A DNA stretch of 64,000 bases from Chromobotia macracanthus (taxonomy: Eukaryota > Chordata > Actinopteri > Cypriniformes > Botiidae), in the NCBI GenBank assembly GCA_036877525.1, contig JAZGTH010000007.1, positions 13,371,001-13,435,000 on the forward strand, given 5' to 3'. The position numbers were made by a program, and so were the translations under genes. Positions 22,261-33,175 of the stretch are shown one piece after another (the stretch's first letter is position 1; each line of letters starts with the position of its first letter). The notes under the pieces are model-generated. The model was given only the letters and a program-made list of their open reading frames with translations, searched no databases and was not told where the DNA came from.

Positions 22261-24700
22261 TTGGCGAGACATCTATCTGACTGCCTGACTTAGTATTCCT
22301 CAACACTGGTGCAGAGTGCATGTGATCTTTATTCTAAATGCTGAGAGAGAGAGAGAAAGAGATAGATGGATGGATGGGAAGGCAGACAGAGAGAGCGATC
22401 AAGAGAAAGGGGGACCTCCTGTCAGGTCTGTGTGAATGTGTTCAGGGTCTGGGTGTCATATTTAAAAGAAGAATTTCAAATTCACCTTATACTGTCACAC
22501 ACATCGACGGCCAAAAAGGGTTTAGAAGATTGTACGTGCAGCAAAATGTTAAAATAGATTCTTATTAACAATGCATGGGTGGCACTTTAAAAAAGTCGGA
22601 TTAAGTTTTTTAATTGAGTGGCGGTGTGGGGTGAGGTGGGGGGTTGCAAACAGGCTGGTTGTGATGTCGTGACATAGTGAGTGCTTAGCTCATGAAAATT
22701 AATAAGGACTTGCGGACGTTAGGTAAACTTCCTGTGCAGTTAAGTCCTGTAACAGTGCTGTGAGCTAAGCATTTACCATTGTGGGGTTAACTGGCAAACT
22801 GGTTACTGTTCACTTAAATCTGCCTTTCAGCACATCAGTTATGATCAGTATTGATCTGGAAATCAAGATTCAGTAGAACATTTGCTCATTTTCAAGTCAA
22901 AACTGGACTGTCAACAAATGGCTGTTTAAGTACATGTAACTAGCCATTGATGTTTTTCATGGTGTAGTTTCTCACCCAAAGGTCTGCATAGTGACACAAT
23001 GAGTTGTGAGTGGAATCTGGTGCACATATTTTGCATTATGAAGTATTTTTTCTTATTAAAAGAATAAAGACTTTTAAAAAATTACTCATGGCAAAAATTG
23101 GTAGAGACTGAAAAAAGCGTTGTCACAGTGAATTTCCATTACAGAGCTTCAAAGAGCTAAATCAGACAGCTGAAGAGGTATTACATTTACTGCCTTTACC
23201 TGAGGGGTGTGTATAATAAAACTTTAACTGGTCCATAAACCTGTTCTTGTAGCAGATCCTAATCAGCTCTTTGCGTCTCAGAAGCAGACAGGTGTTTATA
23301 CCCAGTCTGCTCTTTCATGTCTTGATGTCTGTTTACAGAGAAGTGAACGATAAGCTCATATCTGTAAGACGTTTAAAAACACACAGCTCTGCTTTACAGG
23401 ACCGGACCAATGGTGTGTGGGCAGAGAAGTTTATTGCTTAAACACCTATAATGACCTAATACTGAAACACATTGTTAAACATGAAGATTACTCCCTGAGT
23501 CCTTGAACACTTCAAAACAATCCCAGAAATTGTAAATTTGGCCTATGCTTTATGTGGCACCAAATGTAAAATAAAGCATGCTACAAAATGAATTTGTTCC
23601 ATATGACCAAATCTGTCAGATTTAGCTACAATATTTTGCCACTGTAACCTAAACAAAGGAGCTCATTAGGAGACATTTAAAGGAGACATTTTTATATTCT
23701 TGTGGTTACAAGAGTGTTTTAAAACCAGCTGTTAAAATAAATCACAATGTTAAATCAAAATATAAATCGTAAATATGTCTTAATAGTCACATTTATTGTT
23801 ATCTGTGAAAGAATTTTAAGGTTTTTCCAAGCACTTTTCCAGTCAAGCCAATCAAATGAGACATTTTAAGTGATTTTTCTCTCTAGTTTGAAAATGTCAG
23901 TCAAAATGGCAGTGAAAACTGTTTTTATTCATTGTGGGCAGAGTTTTTGTTTTAATGCTATGATAAACATTTAGTTAAATATTTACATTTAGACTAAATA
24001 TTTACGTTAAGATTTATATGAAATACATATTTTAAAATGTATGTAAAGTGTAAAAAATCAGATATTTTTTATGAGTCATTATTAAATCTGATTTAGTTTT
24101 TTGTAGTACACTTTGTTTTACACTTGGTGTCTTAAAGTGTGTTATTTACAGTAGTTGTTTGTTTTGACAGAAGCACATTTGATTGTAAGCTATAGCTCAA
24201 CACATAGCTGATGATTTCTGTCTCCAAACAGTCCTGCAGTCAAGCGTTTTCTCCTGAGGTGACAGACCTGTACTAGACAGTCATCCCAGAATGTTTTGTT
24301 CTGTCTTTTACTTTGTTCCATTATATTGGTGTGTGCTCAGCTTTTAGACTGACATACAGGATGGCTGATTGAACTTTGCTGGAAGTTTATATCATAATGT
24401 AAGACACATATGAGGAGATGTAGGAATGCTCTAAAAAACATAATCGTTCTTTAAAAAAAGTAAATGAAACTGAAATTATCTCCCCCGTTTGTCAATGGAG
24501 GGAAAAATAGACACTCTGGTCTGAACTATAAAACTGATATTGATTTTTATCACCACAGGATACATCACATTTTGTGTGAATACATTAAAAGTAACTGGTT
24601 CAAAAGTGAACAAAGAAACTCATGTTTTTGAGCAATAAGCAACAAAAGAGACGGTAAAATAAACCAAAGATTTGGCGTGTGTCAGTTGTCAGATCTGAGT
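22261..24700. other. unique noncoding sequence, mostly AT-rich
   Basis: Contains a short GA run with GATG repeats (22342-22380), a G-rich patch GTGGGGTGAGGTGGGGGG near 22626, and TTAAATATTTACATTTAG-like near-duplicates near 23970-24010. The 22,670-22,790 part (AAAATTAATAAGGACTTGCG) might be a small regulatory element. No gene or RNA recognised in 2.4 kb. Confidence 0.5.
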
Positions 24701-25320
24701 GAAGGAGTTTAGTTAGAGACAGACTCAAGCGCTGCCTGTTTTAATAAGCATGGAAACAAACATGTTTTCTCTCTAACGCCTCTCTCTCTGAATGTCTACA
24801 TGACCACACACACTCACACACAGAGATAAACTTCCTGCTGTTGACCAGTCTCTGTATTTCACCTGCTGAGCAATTACCTGGTGAGAACTATCAACACAAG
24901 CATTCACACACACACACGTCTTCTCATATGAGTTGTGTTTTGTTGAAGGTATGAGCAGACCCCTGTGTGCGGGCCCCTCCCTGCGCTCACTGCCCTCAGA
25001 GACAGCAAGACCGGGCTGCACGTCACCTCCCTCTCTCACACACGCAAGTACACGCAACTACACACACACCTCTGCCAAGCAGAGATGCTGCATGTCATCA
25101 AGCGTTTGAATTGCATGGGCTGTGCTGGAGCAGCAGGGGTCACTCAGGAGTCCTGGGAAGGCAGCAGACGTGTTTGTGTGTGTGTGTGTGTGTTTGTGTG
25201 TATGTGTGAGTGTAACGCATGGATGCTCACAGCCTGTACACAGCAAGTAATGACTCCACTGCCAACCCAATAAAGACAGACACAGAGACTCTGTTTATGC
25301 TTAACACACACACATACTGA
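24701..25320. other. mixed unique sequence rich in CA/GT tracts
   Basis: CA-rich patches at 24806-24822, 24904-24917, 25038-25070 and 25303-25316 alternate with complex sequence (GAGCAATTACCTGG near 24868, CATCAAGCGTTTGAATTGCA near 25096). Several overlapping frames encode HTHTHT or VCVCVC runs and are repeat translations. Confidence 0.45.
25170..25210. repeat. interrupted (GT)n microsatellite
   Basis: GT units with TTT and TAT interruptions over about 41 bases. Confidence 0.92.
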
Positions 25321-25660
25321 TAAGTGAGAAAGACTTGCCTTCGTTCACACTGTTATCACTACATTGAAGGACGTTTAGCATTTATATACTGCCTTCAAAA
25401 TGCTGTTAAAGTTGATGTGTGACATTTTCACATACTTTTAATCCCATTTTAAATTAAACACGGTGATTCTAATTGTAACAACTTCCAAAAAAAAGCTCTT
25501 GGAGATTTTTGTGTGGCTTTTGAATATGGTTTTGAAATGTGCTTTGAAAATTGCTATGGAGTCTTTCACAGTACAAGTAGCAGTTTTTTTTTTAATTTCT
25601 AGACTCTAGCTTTTGAAGATATTATCAAGATGGCTGTCGAATTAATGTAAATGAAGGATT
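25321..25660. other. AT-rich unique sequence
   Basis: Nothing recognised apart from short A and T runs. Confidence 0.45.
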
Positions 25661-25727
25661 AAAGTGAAATTTTCTGTCAGCATTTATTCACCCTCATTTC
25701 ACTCCAACCTGTAAAACTTTATTTTTC
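25661..25727. repeat. fragment of palindromic CACCCTCAT repeat family
   Basis: TTCTGTCAGCATTTATTCAC followed by CCTCATTTCACTCCAACCTG is the head of a very common teleost repeat. A full copy lies at 38707-38978. This fragment stops where the next MITE begins, suggesting interruption by that insertion or independent decay. Confidence 0.6.
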
Positions 25728-25728
25728 A

Positions 25729-25983
25729 GTGCCACTTTATATTAGGTGTTTTTAACTACAATGTAGTGAGGAAAACTTTAAGAATAAAAGAAACTTTATA
25801 CAGTATACCTATTGCGTGATACATGTTGTTCAATTGTACTTATATCTAAAGTGTTATGTAATTACACTCTGGCGCCTATCCCTAACCCCACCCATAACTC
25901 TACCCAGTACAACATAAGTGCAATGTAACTCTGGGTTTGTATGTCACTACACAGTATTTGAAGACACAATATAAAGTGTGACC
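25729..25983. mobile_element. MITE-like non-autonomous DNA transposon
   Basis: Left end GTGCCACTTTATATTAGG; the right end read on the other strand is GGTCACACTTTATATTG, an inverted repeat of about 15 bp. The 255-bp interior contains CTATCCCTAACCCCACCC and no frame. Same family as 4984-5216. It sits directly against a fragment of another repeat. Confidence 0.7.
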
Positions 25984-26533
25984 CTTTATTCTTTAGAAAA
26001 TAATTGGTAATTAATGAATATTCAGTCAGTTCACTACAGTGGCTCAATTCAGTACAATTTGACATTTTAAATGCATATTCAAACACTCAAAAGTGTCAAA
26101 TATAATGCATGTGGCTCAATGGCTCTGACTGGTTTTGGTGAGAAATAATTTTACAGCAAAATCATAATGGCTGCCATTGCTGTTCTTTAACCTTCAACCT
26201 TTTGCCAGTTTTGGCTGTTTGGTTTTCACTCTTGAAAAGCCATTTAGATCATGTCTACACTGCAGTATATTAAACCAGATCACTCTCATAATGAACACAG
26301 CTGTCTATAAGCACAAAACACTTGATCGCTGCAGTTATCAGAAAGAAGCTTGACACTGCACACTGACTGTGTGAACAGTAATCTCATTTCATTGTGCTGT
26401 GTTTGCACAGGGTTTTCCAGTCTCTGTCTTCCATATGTTGATGGGCTGAGTCTGGAAGAGCCTCTTTGTTTGGGAATTTATATTCACAGTCTCTTGTTCC
26501 TTTGGGAGGAGCTTACCATGTGGAACCACCCCA
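25984..26533. other. unique noncoding sequence
   Basis: No supported feature. A frame at 26350-26613 lacks domain features. Confidence 0.45.
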
Positions 26534-26850
26534 TTTCAGTTCATCTTCTCTATCACTTCTCTGTCTCCTTGTTTGTTCCTTACCTTACTTTCAAGTGTCT
26601 TTTTTATTTCTAAATCCCTCTTTTCCTCACTGTCATGTTCTCTCTTTTTCTTTTTCTCTCTGTTTATGTTTCTTGCTGTTTTTCCCTCCCTCTAACTGCT
26701 CCCCACACCCCCGTCTAAAGCCCAGTGAGACAGCCCACACCTGTACAACACACACACAGCCACACACACACTTACACACGCGCCCTCTAACACCACCTTC
26801 TCTGTCTTTGTGTTGGTCTCTCTCTCACACACACGGGTGTCCCGCAGTCT
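26534..26850. repeat. pyrimidine-rich tract passing into CA/CT repeats
   Basis: 26534-26714 is dominated by C and T with few purines. It is followed by CA-rich 26746-26780 and CT/CA-rich 26817-26865. The 131-codon frame across it (26466-26861) is a serine/leucine/proline translation of this composition. An intronic polypyrimidine tract was considered, but no exon follows. Confidence 0.8.
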
Positions 26851-27780
26851 CTCTCTCTTAAACACTCGTTTTGCACCTCTAAGCATGAGGCTTATAGATA
26901 TAAATAGCTGTGCACTGTGTTTTGCACTGGACAGCACAACGGTTTGTGTATGTGTGTATGGAGTAGTTTGTAATCCAATCACAGAGCCAAACAGGAAATA
27001 ATTCTATATAATATGTATACATTTCTAACTTATATATTTGATATAATATATAGTTAACAATCTAGATATTTATAGTTGTAATTTTGAATATATATAAGTC
27101 TGAATGTATAAATATTTATGCTTAAGTATGGGACAGATTCTTTTTCTGTATTTCATTAAAACAGTAGGCATGGGTCTTATATCATTTTTTTAATCATTAT
27201 AATAATCATAATTGGAAATACAAGTAAAGAATGTTTGCAATTTGCACAGTTTGCTGGCCACTGTTTGGAAACATAAAGGGACAAATGTGTGATAAACTGT
27301 AAAATCGAGTTTCAAAGCAAATAAATTGATTAACTGTGTCATTTGGCATTGGTGATTTCTTTAGTCACTGGTTGCAGTATGTGATAGTACAGTGGAGGTA
27401 CAGAGTCTCATCTCTTTTCAGCTGCTAAGGATTTTACACACTGTGTATTGTGCTGGATTTTATCCATTATTAGACACCTTTGATGAGGGCTCTTTATATA
27501 TAACAAGCTGACTAACACAATGACATTTTTGAAAAGGTAATTTTTACCAATGCATCTCTTTCTTCAAAGCATAGTGACAGTAGATGTGTTATGAGCTATT
27601 GAACACAGTATCGTACAGTAAGAAGTACAACATCAGACACACTATTAAACTCAAACACATTTCATCAAAAATATTAATCAGTTATTGTTTACTAGGATCT
27701 TCATTAGCTGTGCCCAAGAGCACTGCTACCAAGCATCCCAATTCACATACTATCCATTCTAAATAGTAGCGAAATTAGAA
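26851..27780. other. AT-rich unique sequence
   Basis: 27003-27125 is almost pure A/T with TATATA stretches. The rest is unremarkable. No gene. Confidence 0.5.
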
Positions 27781-27935
27781 TTAAAATTTTTTTCCAAAAA
27801 ATTTTTTTAAAAATTTTTTTTTTTCTGGTAAAAATCAGATTAATTTAGTGAATTCCGAGGGTTTTACAAAAAACCTTTTTTTGGGGGGGGGGGGGGGGGT
27901 TTTATTAAAAAAAAAAAAAAATTTTTTTTTAAACT
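27781..27935. repeat. homopolymer cluster including G17, likely artefact
   Basis: Alternating runs of A and T (up to 12), then T7-G17 (G at 27883-27899), then A15 (27907-27921) and T9. Such a string of different homopolymers, with the unusual G17, occurs nowhere else here. It looks like a low-quality consensus or gap closure rather than evolved sequence. Confidence 0.7.
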
Positions 27936-28463
27936 GAATTAAATTAAACTATATAGTAAACATTACATAACAAATAATGAATGAAGAAATGCTTAATCGT
28001 TTATAATAGTGCTAGTCTTCCTGGATGATGGTAAAATCCAAGACAGCATGCTTAAAAGGAGAATACCATATGTTTATTTTACAATCTCTATGGAATTCAT
28101 AGTATGTTCCATAAAACTATATAAAATTTAATAAAATTATATAATATATAATTATATATTATTATAATTATAATAAAATTTCATCAAACAAACACGTGAG
28201 TGTAGCCAGAGATGTGTGAGGCTGTGAAGTGGCCATTGGATTTGAAACAGTTAACAGCCTTTATTGGTGTGTAAACAAAGGCTGAAGAGAAATGTCTGTC
28301 TCTTTCACCCCCTAAACCTGCACAACATCAGATGAATCTTTCCCCATTAAGATGACAACACAATTTGAGGCGAAGCTGAGTGTAAATAAAAGAGTGAGGG
28401 GGAGATGATACATCAGAGGAAGACCAGCACACCTCCATTACAGCAACACATTTATTTCCATTC
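27936..28463. other. AT-rich unique sequence
   Basis: 28120-28180 is nearly pure A/T with self-complementary ATATAATATATAATTATAT. 28190-28440 is more complex with no recognised feature. Confidence 0.45.
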
Positions 28464-28487
28464 AGAGAGAGAGAGAGAGAGAGAGAG
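28464..28487. repeat. (AG)12 microsatellite
   Basis: Uninterrupted dinucleotide run. Confidence 0.95.
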
Positions 28488-28732
28488 CATAGCAATGGAC
28501 ACCAGCCAGGTTGCAGAAAGTAACTCATATCTAAGTGCAATGAAGAAAATGAGCATGTTGGGACGTTCAGACATTAACTTTCATCAATGCAGTCTTTTCA
28601 AACACACACACACACATACCATTGAGTGCTCATAAACACCTGGCAGTAACATACAAGCAGTCATTAAGCACATAACAGTAGTTTTGTCACCATTAACCAG
28701 TGCTGAAAAAGCAATAGCAAAATCCCATCTGT

Positions 28733-29010
28733 TTTGTGTGTGTGTGTGTTATGTACTGTCAAAGTAAAGGCCAACCTTGGATCACATTCTTAAAAGTCAT
28801 TTTTCTAGAGAGAGCAGAAACAGAGCGTTCTGCTTCTGTTTAAGTGTGTATAAAAGCTCTGTCTGTATGACGAAACTATTTGTGTGTGTTTTGGCGTGCA
28901 CTCAGAGTGTGTGTGTTTGTGTGTTTGTTTGTGTGTCTGTGTGTTTGTGGGAGTGTGCAGTCAGTGTGTTGTGTGTTTTGGGGGGTGCATTCAGGGTGTG
29001 TGTGTGTATT
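28733..29010. repeat. GT-rich degenerate region
   Basis: A (GT)9 run at 28733-28750, and at 28879-29010 repeated GTGTGTTTG strings with two similar copies of a GTGCA(C/T)TCAG motif (near 28897 and 28985). The 87-codon frame over it is valine/cysteine-rich translation. Confidence 0.75.
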
Positions 29011-29169
29011 GATCAGGCTGTAATTGATAGTTCTCTGTGATAATTGACTATTATCCGTGATTACAAGAGGCAGCTCAGTGGCCTGAACTCACTGATCAGT
29101 GAAGGAACACTAAGACCAACAACACGAAACACACACACACATCTATCAGAACCTTTAAACAACCACTTT

Positions 29170-29430
29170 CACAACTGTTACACTGTAGTCCTGAAATATT
29201 TTACTGTTCATGGATGTTATAATACAGTATTGTCCCATTATAAGACTCTTACAACAATGAAAATAATAATAATAATAATAATAATAAAAACTAATAATAA
29301 AAAAAACATTTATTTTACTATTCTTTCATTGTTATAATGTACTATTATCCCTTCATAAGGCTCTCATAATACACTGATGTCTCTTTGTAAGACTTACCCA
29401 GTTCTGTTATCCCATAAAACTGTTATGACA
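29170..29430. repeat. degenerate tandem repeat of GTTATAATACAGT type, with (AAT)n
   Basis: Diverged units of about 31 bp centred on TGTTATAATACAGTATTGTC and CCCTTCATAAGGCTCTCATA. An AAT microsatellite (29262-29290) interrupts them. A cleaner copy of the same family is at 31455-31645. Known family name not recalled. Confidence 0.6.
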
Positions 29431-30469
29431 GTGTTCTGATGCTAAGGATAAGATTGTAATAATGCAATTGTTTTAAAAAAACATGCATACACAGCAGTTA
29501 CCCAGAGATCATCAAATAGCAGTCTATCAGAGGAACACTACCTTCTCTCTGAGATCTTATGAACTTGTGTGTGCGCTGTGTGCGTTCAGCCTGGTATGTG
29601 TGTTAATGGTGTGTGTTGGTGCGTGTCTGACCCTGGCTGATAGATCCCCTTGATTTGGTTTAGACAGATGCACCTCATTGTAGCTTAATAAATGGGATGA
29701 CCCAGAGGAGTGTTGCTAAGCATCTCTATTAACTCTCAAACATGTCAGCCAGTATAAAAACCTTGTGACCCCTGCAAAGGTCAACAGTGACACACATGTT
29801 TACTCAGAGAAACAAGACCAGCGTGGACAGCCCTGTTTTATGGGTCTGCTTTATAACAAGCGCGAGAGGGGGTGAATTAGGACAGAGTCCAGAAGGGGAT
29901 TTTGTTTCTGTAGAAACATGGTAAAACATGGTTTCAAAAATCTTTGAAATCCAGCCAAGTGCTATCAAAGATACTGGCAGGAAAATACAAAGTTCAAATG
30001 CTGTCTCCTGTCGTAAGTGTACTGCTTTAATTAACTTGACCCTCTCTTCTGAGACCACAAAAGGTACCTAAAAGTACCATACAGTGTTTGATTGGTTATG
30101 GTTTTGTGATATTACAATGGGTTTTATAAATAAAGCCGTAGTTAAAGAATGATTTTCTCTGAAGTACCTATTTTGAAGAAAGCTGCAGAAATGGCCTATT
30201 CAGTGTTCATTGACTTGACCAGCCCAGTGACTGTGATGTGGTGAGTTAAAACAGAGAGCGCTGGATAGATGCTATCAGTCTAAAGAATAGATGTTGAGAG
30301 TTTCTACACACTTTCTGTGTGTAGCACCTGCTGCTCTGAAGATACTTCAGTAAGTGCCACACAATCTGTCTGATCTCAGATCAGCTGGAATCAGTACATC
30401 CACACACGCTCTGAGATGCTGCGCCTGAACATGAAGCAGACACAACATTAACCAGCATTAATGAACTGT
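29431..30469. other. unique noncoding sequence
   Basis: 29630-29770 (CATTGTAGCTTAATAAATGG, TGCTAAGCATCTCTATTAAC) looks like a short candidate regulatory element. The rest is ordinary unique DNA. The 84-codon minus frame at 29804-30058 has no domain. Confidence 0.4.
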
Positions 30470-30960
30470 TTGCTTATGCAGTAATAATGAACTTCCATTA
30501 CATTACTTTGTGTGATTACTTTCTTAATTGCCTGAATTATGCATCAATTTAATATCTAATAAGCAGACTCAGACATCAGGCAGTGTTCAGAAATAAATTG
30601 CTGGCTCCTTCTGTGGCTTTAATTAAAGACAGAGCTGTAAATGAGAGCGGGTAGGATGGATGTCTCCCAGTGATTTCCTGCGAGCTTAAATATGCAATTT
30701 ATTACAAACACACATAAAACTCAAGTCTCGCCTCAGGAAGAAAAACCACAAGATGCCAATTACACCATGTAAGCAGCTCCACCACTGCTTTTACAATTCA
30801 CATTAATACATGTATTCAGGGAAATTCAATTTTGCATTATGCAAATGTCCTTGCATGTCATATTTAAGTTGGTAGGCTTCATGTCTTTAATGGTGGTAAA
30901 TAAACAGGAATCCCTCCCAAATGGCACAATCTGATTGGAAGGAGGGGCCATCGGCGCTAT
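30470..30960. promoter_or_regulatory. candidate enhancer (dense POU/homeodomain motifs)
   Basis: About 490 bp free of repeats and rich in TAAT and octamer-type cores: GCAGTAATAATGAAC near 30478, CTTTCTTAATTGCCTGAATT near 30519, GCTTTAATTAAAGACAG near 30617, AATATGCAATTTATTAC near 30689 and the POU palindrome at 30831-30845. It has no coding potential. It matches the texture of deeply conserved vertebrate developmental enhancers. Conservation not verified. Confidence 0.5.
30831..30845. promoter_or_regulatory. palindromic POU/octamer motif
   Basis: TTTGCAT and ATGCAAA are exact reverse complements separated by one T. The right half continues to the full octamer ATGCAAAT. Such a paired site could bind a POU-domain dimer. 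A third TTGCAT follows at 30851. Confidence 0.45.
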
Positions 30961-31454
30961 GCACAGAAAACACACCTGCATGCACACAAAAACACACACA
31001 CTCGCAGACACAGACACGCGCTACTGTGATGAAGATGCCGCTGAACGCAAAAGCAGGTAGAAAAATGAGTAAATTATTGATTGGCCCTGTCTTCATTCTT
31101 AGATAACATTTCTTGTCAAACACTGTGTGACCTTGTGTTGTCTCTGCAGCGTGTGACGTTAATTATAGCCTGGGTATCAGCCTCATCTTTCTCAATTATG
31201 TGAGCACGATAAACAGACAGACTGATCTCATCTTCAGCACTTTACAGACTATCTTAAACTGGAGCTTATTAAGAGTCCTTCTCTCCAAACACAAAATCGT
31301 TACCTGCATTGACACACACCCCTCTGCTGTGTCTTAATTTCACCCTCCGCTCAAAAAATGATACATTTACATTATCAGGGAAATCGATACAATCACACGG
31401 CATCTCAACAGGGAAAACAGCGTGTACAAACTGAAATCATGCAGGTGCGTCCAA
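30961..31454. other. unique sequence with CA patch and short candidate element
   Basis: CA-rich 30968-31012. The part 31140-31270 (TGTGACGTTAATTATAGCC, CTCAATTATGTGAGCACG) resembles a small regulatory element. No gene. Confidence 0.4.
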
Positions 31455-31645
31455 AGGTTGTTATAACACACAACTGGTTCCTTTGTATAGCTGTTATAAT
31501 ACACTGTTATCTCTTAATCTGACTTCATGGAAACAAGCCCTTAAAAAGGCTGTTATAATACAATCCTGCCCTTTATAAGGCTGTTATAATACAGTGCTGC
31601 CCCTCATAAGGCTGTTATAATGCTGTACTGTCCCTTATAAAAGCC
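31455..31645. repeat. 31-bp tandem repeat (GGCTGTTATAATAC...)
   Basis: Three 31-bp units in a row, each starting GGCTGTTATAAT and ending in (C/T)ATAA, at 31548-31640, preceded by at least two diverged units. Same family as 29170-29430, about 2 kb away. Confidence 0.8.
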
Positions 31646-31955
31646 CTGATCGGTCTGTATTAGGATGGGTGTAGAGAGGAAGTGGATGGGTTTTATGGAT
31701 GCAGGGTGAGGCAGAGCTGATCACAGGAGTGAAATGGAAGTGCAAAAGCCTGTGCTAAAGTCATGCATGTGTGTTGGAAGGTTGTTAGTTCTGCTTTTTA
31801 AACATGTTGTGGGGTGAGGTGGGTGATGCCAACCCAGCCACAAAATGATGGCAGCAAGCGGACGCTTCACAGATCTCATCATAGTTTCCGGCGGCTGGTA
31901 TTTACATCTGAGCTCAGCGTCATGTCAGTTACCTAGAAAAGCCTCTCCAAATGCT

Positions 31956-31960
<5 letters not shown>
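31646..31960. other. candidate regulatory block next to CT tract
   Basis: Complex CpG-bearing sequence (GGCAGCAAGCGGACGC, TTCCGGCGGCTGG) with TGTCAGTTAC near 31924. No repeat until the CT microsatellite. The 87-codon frame running through the CT tract is not credible. Confidence 0.35.

Positions 31961-31992
<32 letters not shown>
31961..31992. repeat. (CT)16 microsatellite
   Basis: Uninterrupted dinucleotide run. Confidence 0.96.
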
Positions 31993-31996
<4 letters not shown>

Positions 31997-32710
31997 CAGA
32001 CAGGGGTACCATTATTTCTCTGCTTCAGTACACTTAGGTGAAGCTTCAAACTCCAGTCACACACACACACTTTTCAAAATCAAAGACAGGTCTCACGCCT
32101 GTTATTAAACATGCTTGCACCCTGTTCAGAGAAGCTGACACCAAACACACTGTTTCTCACAAACTCTACATGTGTGGATGCCATGCAAGCGTATTTGGTG
32201 AGAATTTTAAATATGTAGCATTCACTGCAAGTTTTAGAGGAGTCAGGCCTTTAAAAATGAGGTGATCAGAATAAAAAAACTGAATTAAACAGAATATCTC
32301 TATAGCACATTCTGTTCAAAACACAGGATATTATTCTATGCTATATTACATTAGAAATTAAAATATTATTGGATCTTCATTAAAGTGAAAGGTATAGACA
32401 AATCACAATGTGCTTTAGTTATAACAACACACAAACAATTATCTTTCATCTTTCAACACTGAACTTGCATACCCCTCATCAAATGTGCAGTACCCCTGGT
32501 CAGTACATGAAGGTGTGTTAATCTCCACAATGAACCAGAGTCTGTTAGCAGTGGGCTGGACCTGCTGTACCCAGCGGGGACTCCAGGACTGAGCTCAGTA
32601 TAGCTGCTGGTCATATAATCGTCCCCACAGCATCCAAACACTCACAACCTCCTAATCAGGAGATAATAAAGAAAACTAACTACACTGATCATCTGTCTAT
32701 CTAATCTATC
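31993..32710. other. unique noncoding sequence
   Basis: Short CA run at 32057-32070, otherwise unremarkable. 32280-32450 is AT-rich. Confidence 0.45.
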
Positions 32711-32815
32711 TATACAGTACCAGTCAAAAGAAACACATACTCATACTTTATTAATATTTTTTCCACATTTTAAAATAACAGTAAATAACTTTCTAAAGAA
32801 AAAATGAGTGGTGCT
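32711..32815. mobile_element. Tc1/mariner-like end fragment
   Basis: ACAGTACCAGTCAAAAG at about 32714-32730 is the familiar terminal sequence of fish Tc1-like elements. The following AT-rich ATTTTTTCCACATTTT fits. Only one end is present and no transposase is seen. Confidence 0.5.
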
Positions 32816-32859
32816 CACATTGATGATGTTTTAATAATATTAATGATTTAATGTTGTGT

Positions 32860-33175
32860 TAATGATGCTAACATGATTCTAGCATGACTTAGCATGACTT
32901 AGCATGACGCTAAAATGGCATAGCATGATGTTATGATGCTTGTATAATTTAGGCTGATGTTAGCATGTTTTATTATTATACTAACATAACTAGCATGATG
33001 TTATCATGATTTAGCATGATGTAGCATGATGTCAGTATATTTTAACATGAATTAACATGATGGTAGTATGATTTAACATAATTATAAGCATGTTTTAGCA
33101 TGATTTAGGATGATGCTAGCTTGATTTTGCATGATGCTAGGATGCATAACATCATGACAGACATACTACAATATT
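32860..33175. repeat. degenerate AGCATGAT tandem repeat
   Basis: More than fifteen variants of (T)TAGCATGAT(GT/TT) follow each other with irregular spacing of about 10-20 bp, including TAGCATGACTTAGCATGACT near 32880. It runs directly into the next repeat family and is probably its satellite-like part. Confidence 0.8.

Noticed and set aside
26466..26861. 131-codon + frame
   Set aside because: It follows the pyrimidine-rich and CA/CT tracts; the serine/leucine/proline/histidine composition reflects base bias.
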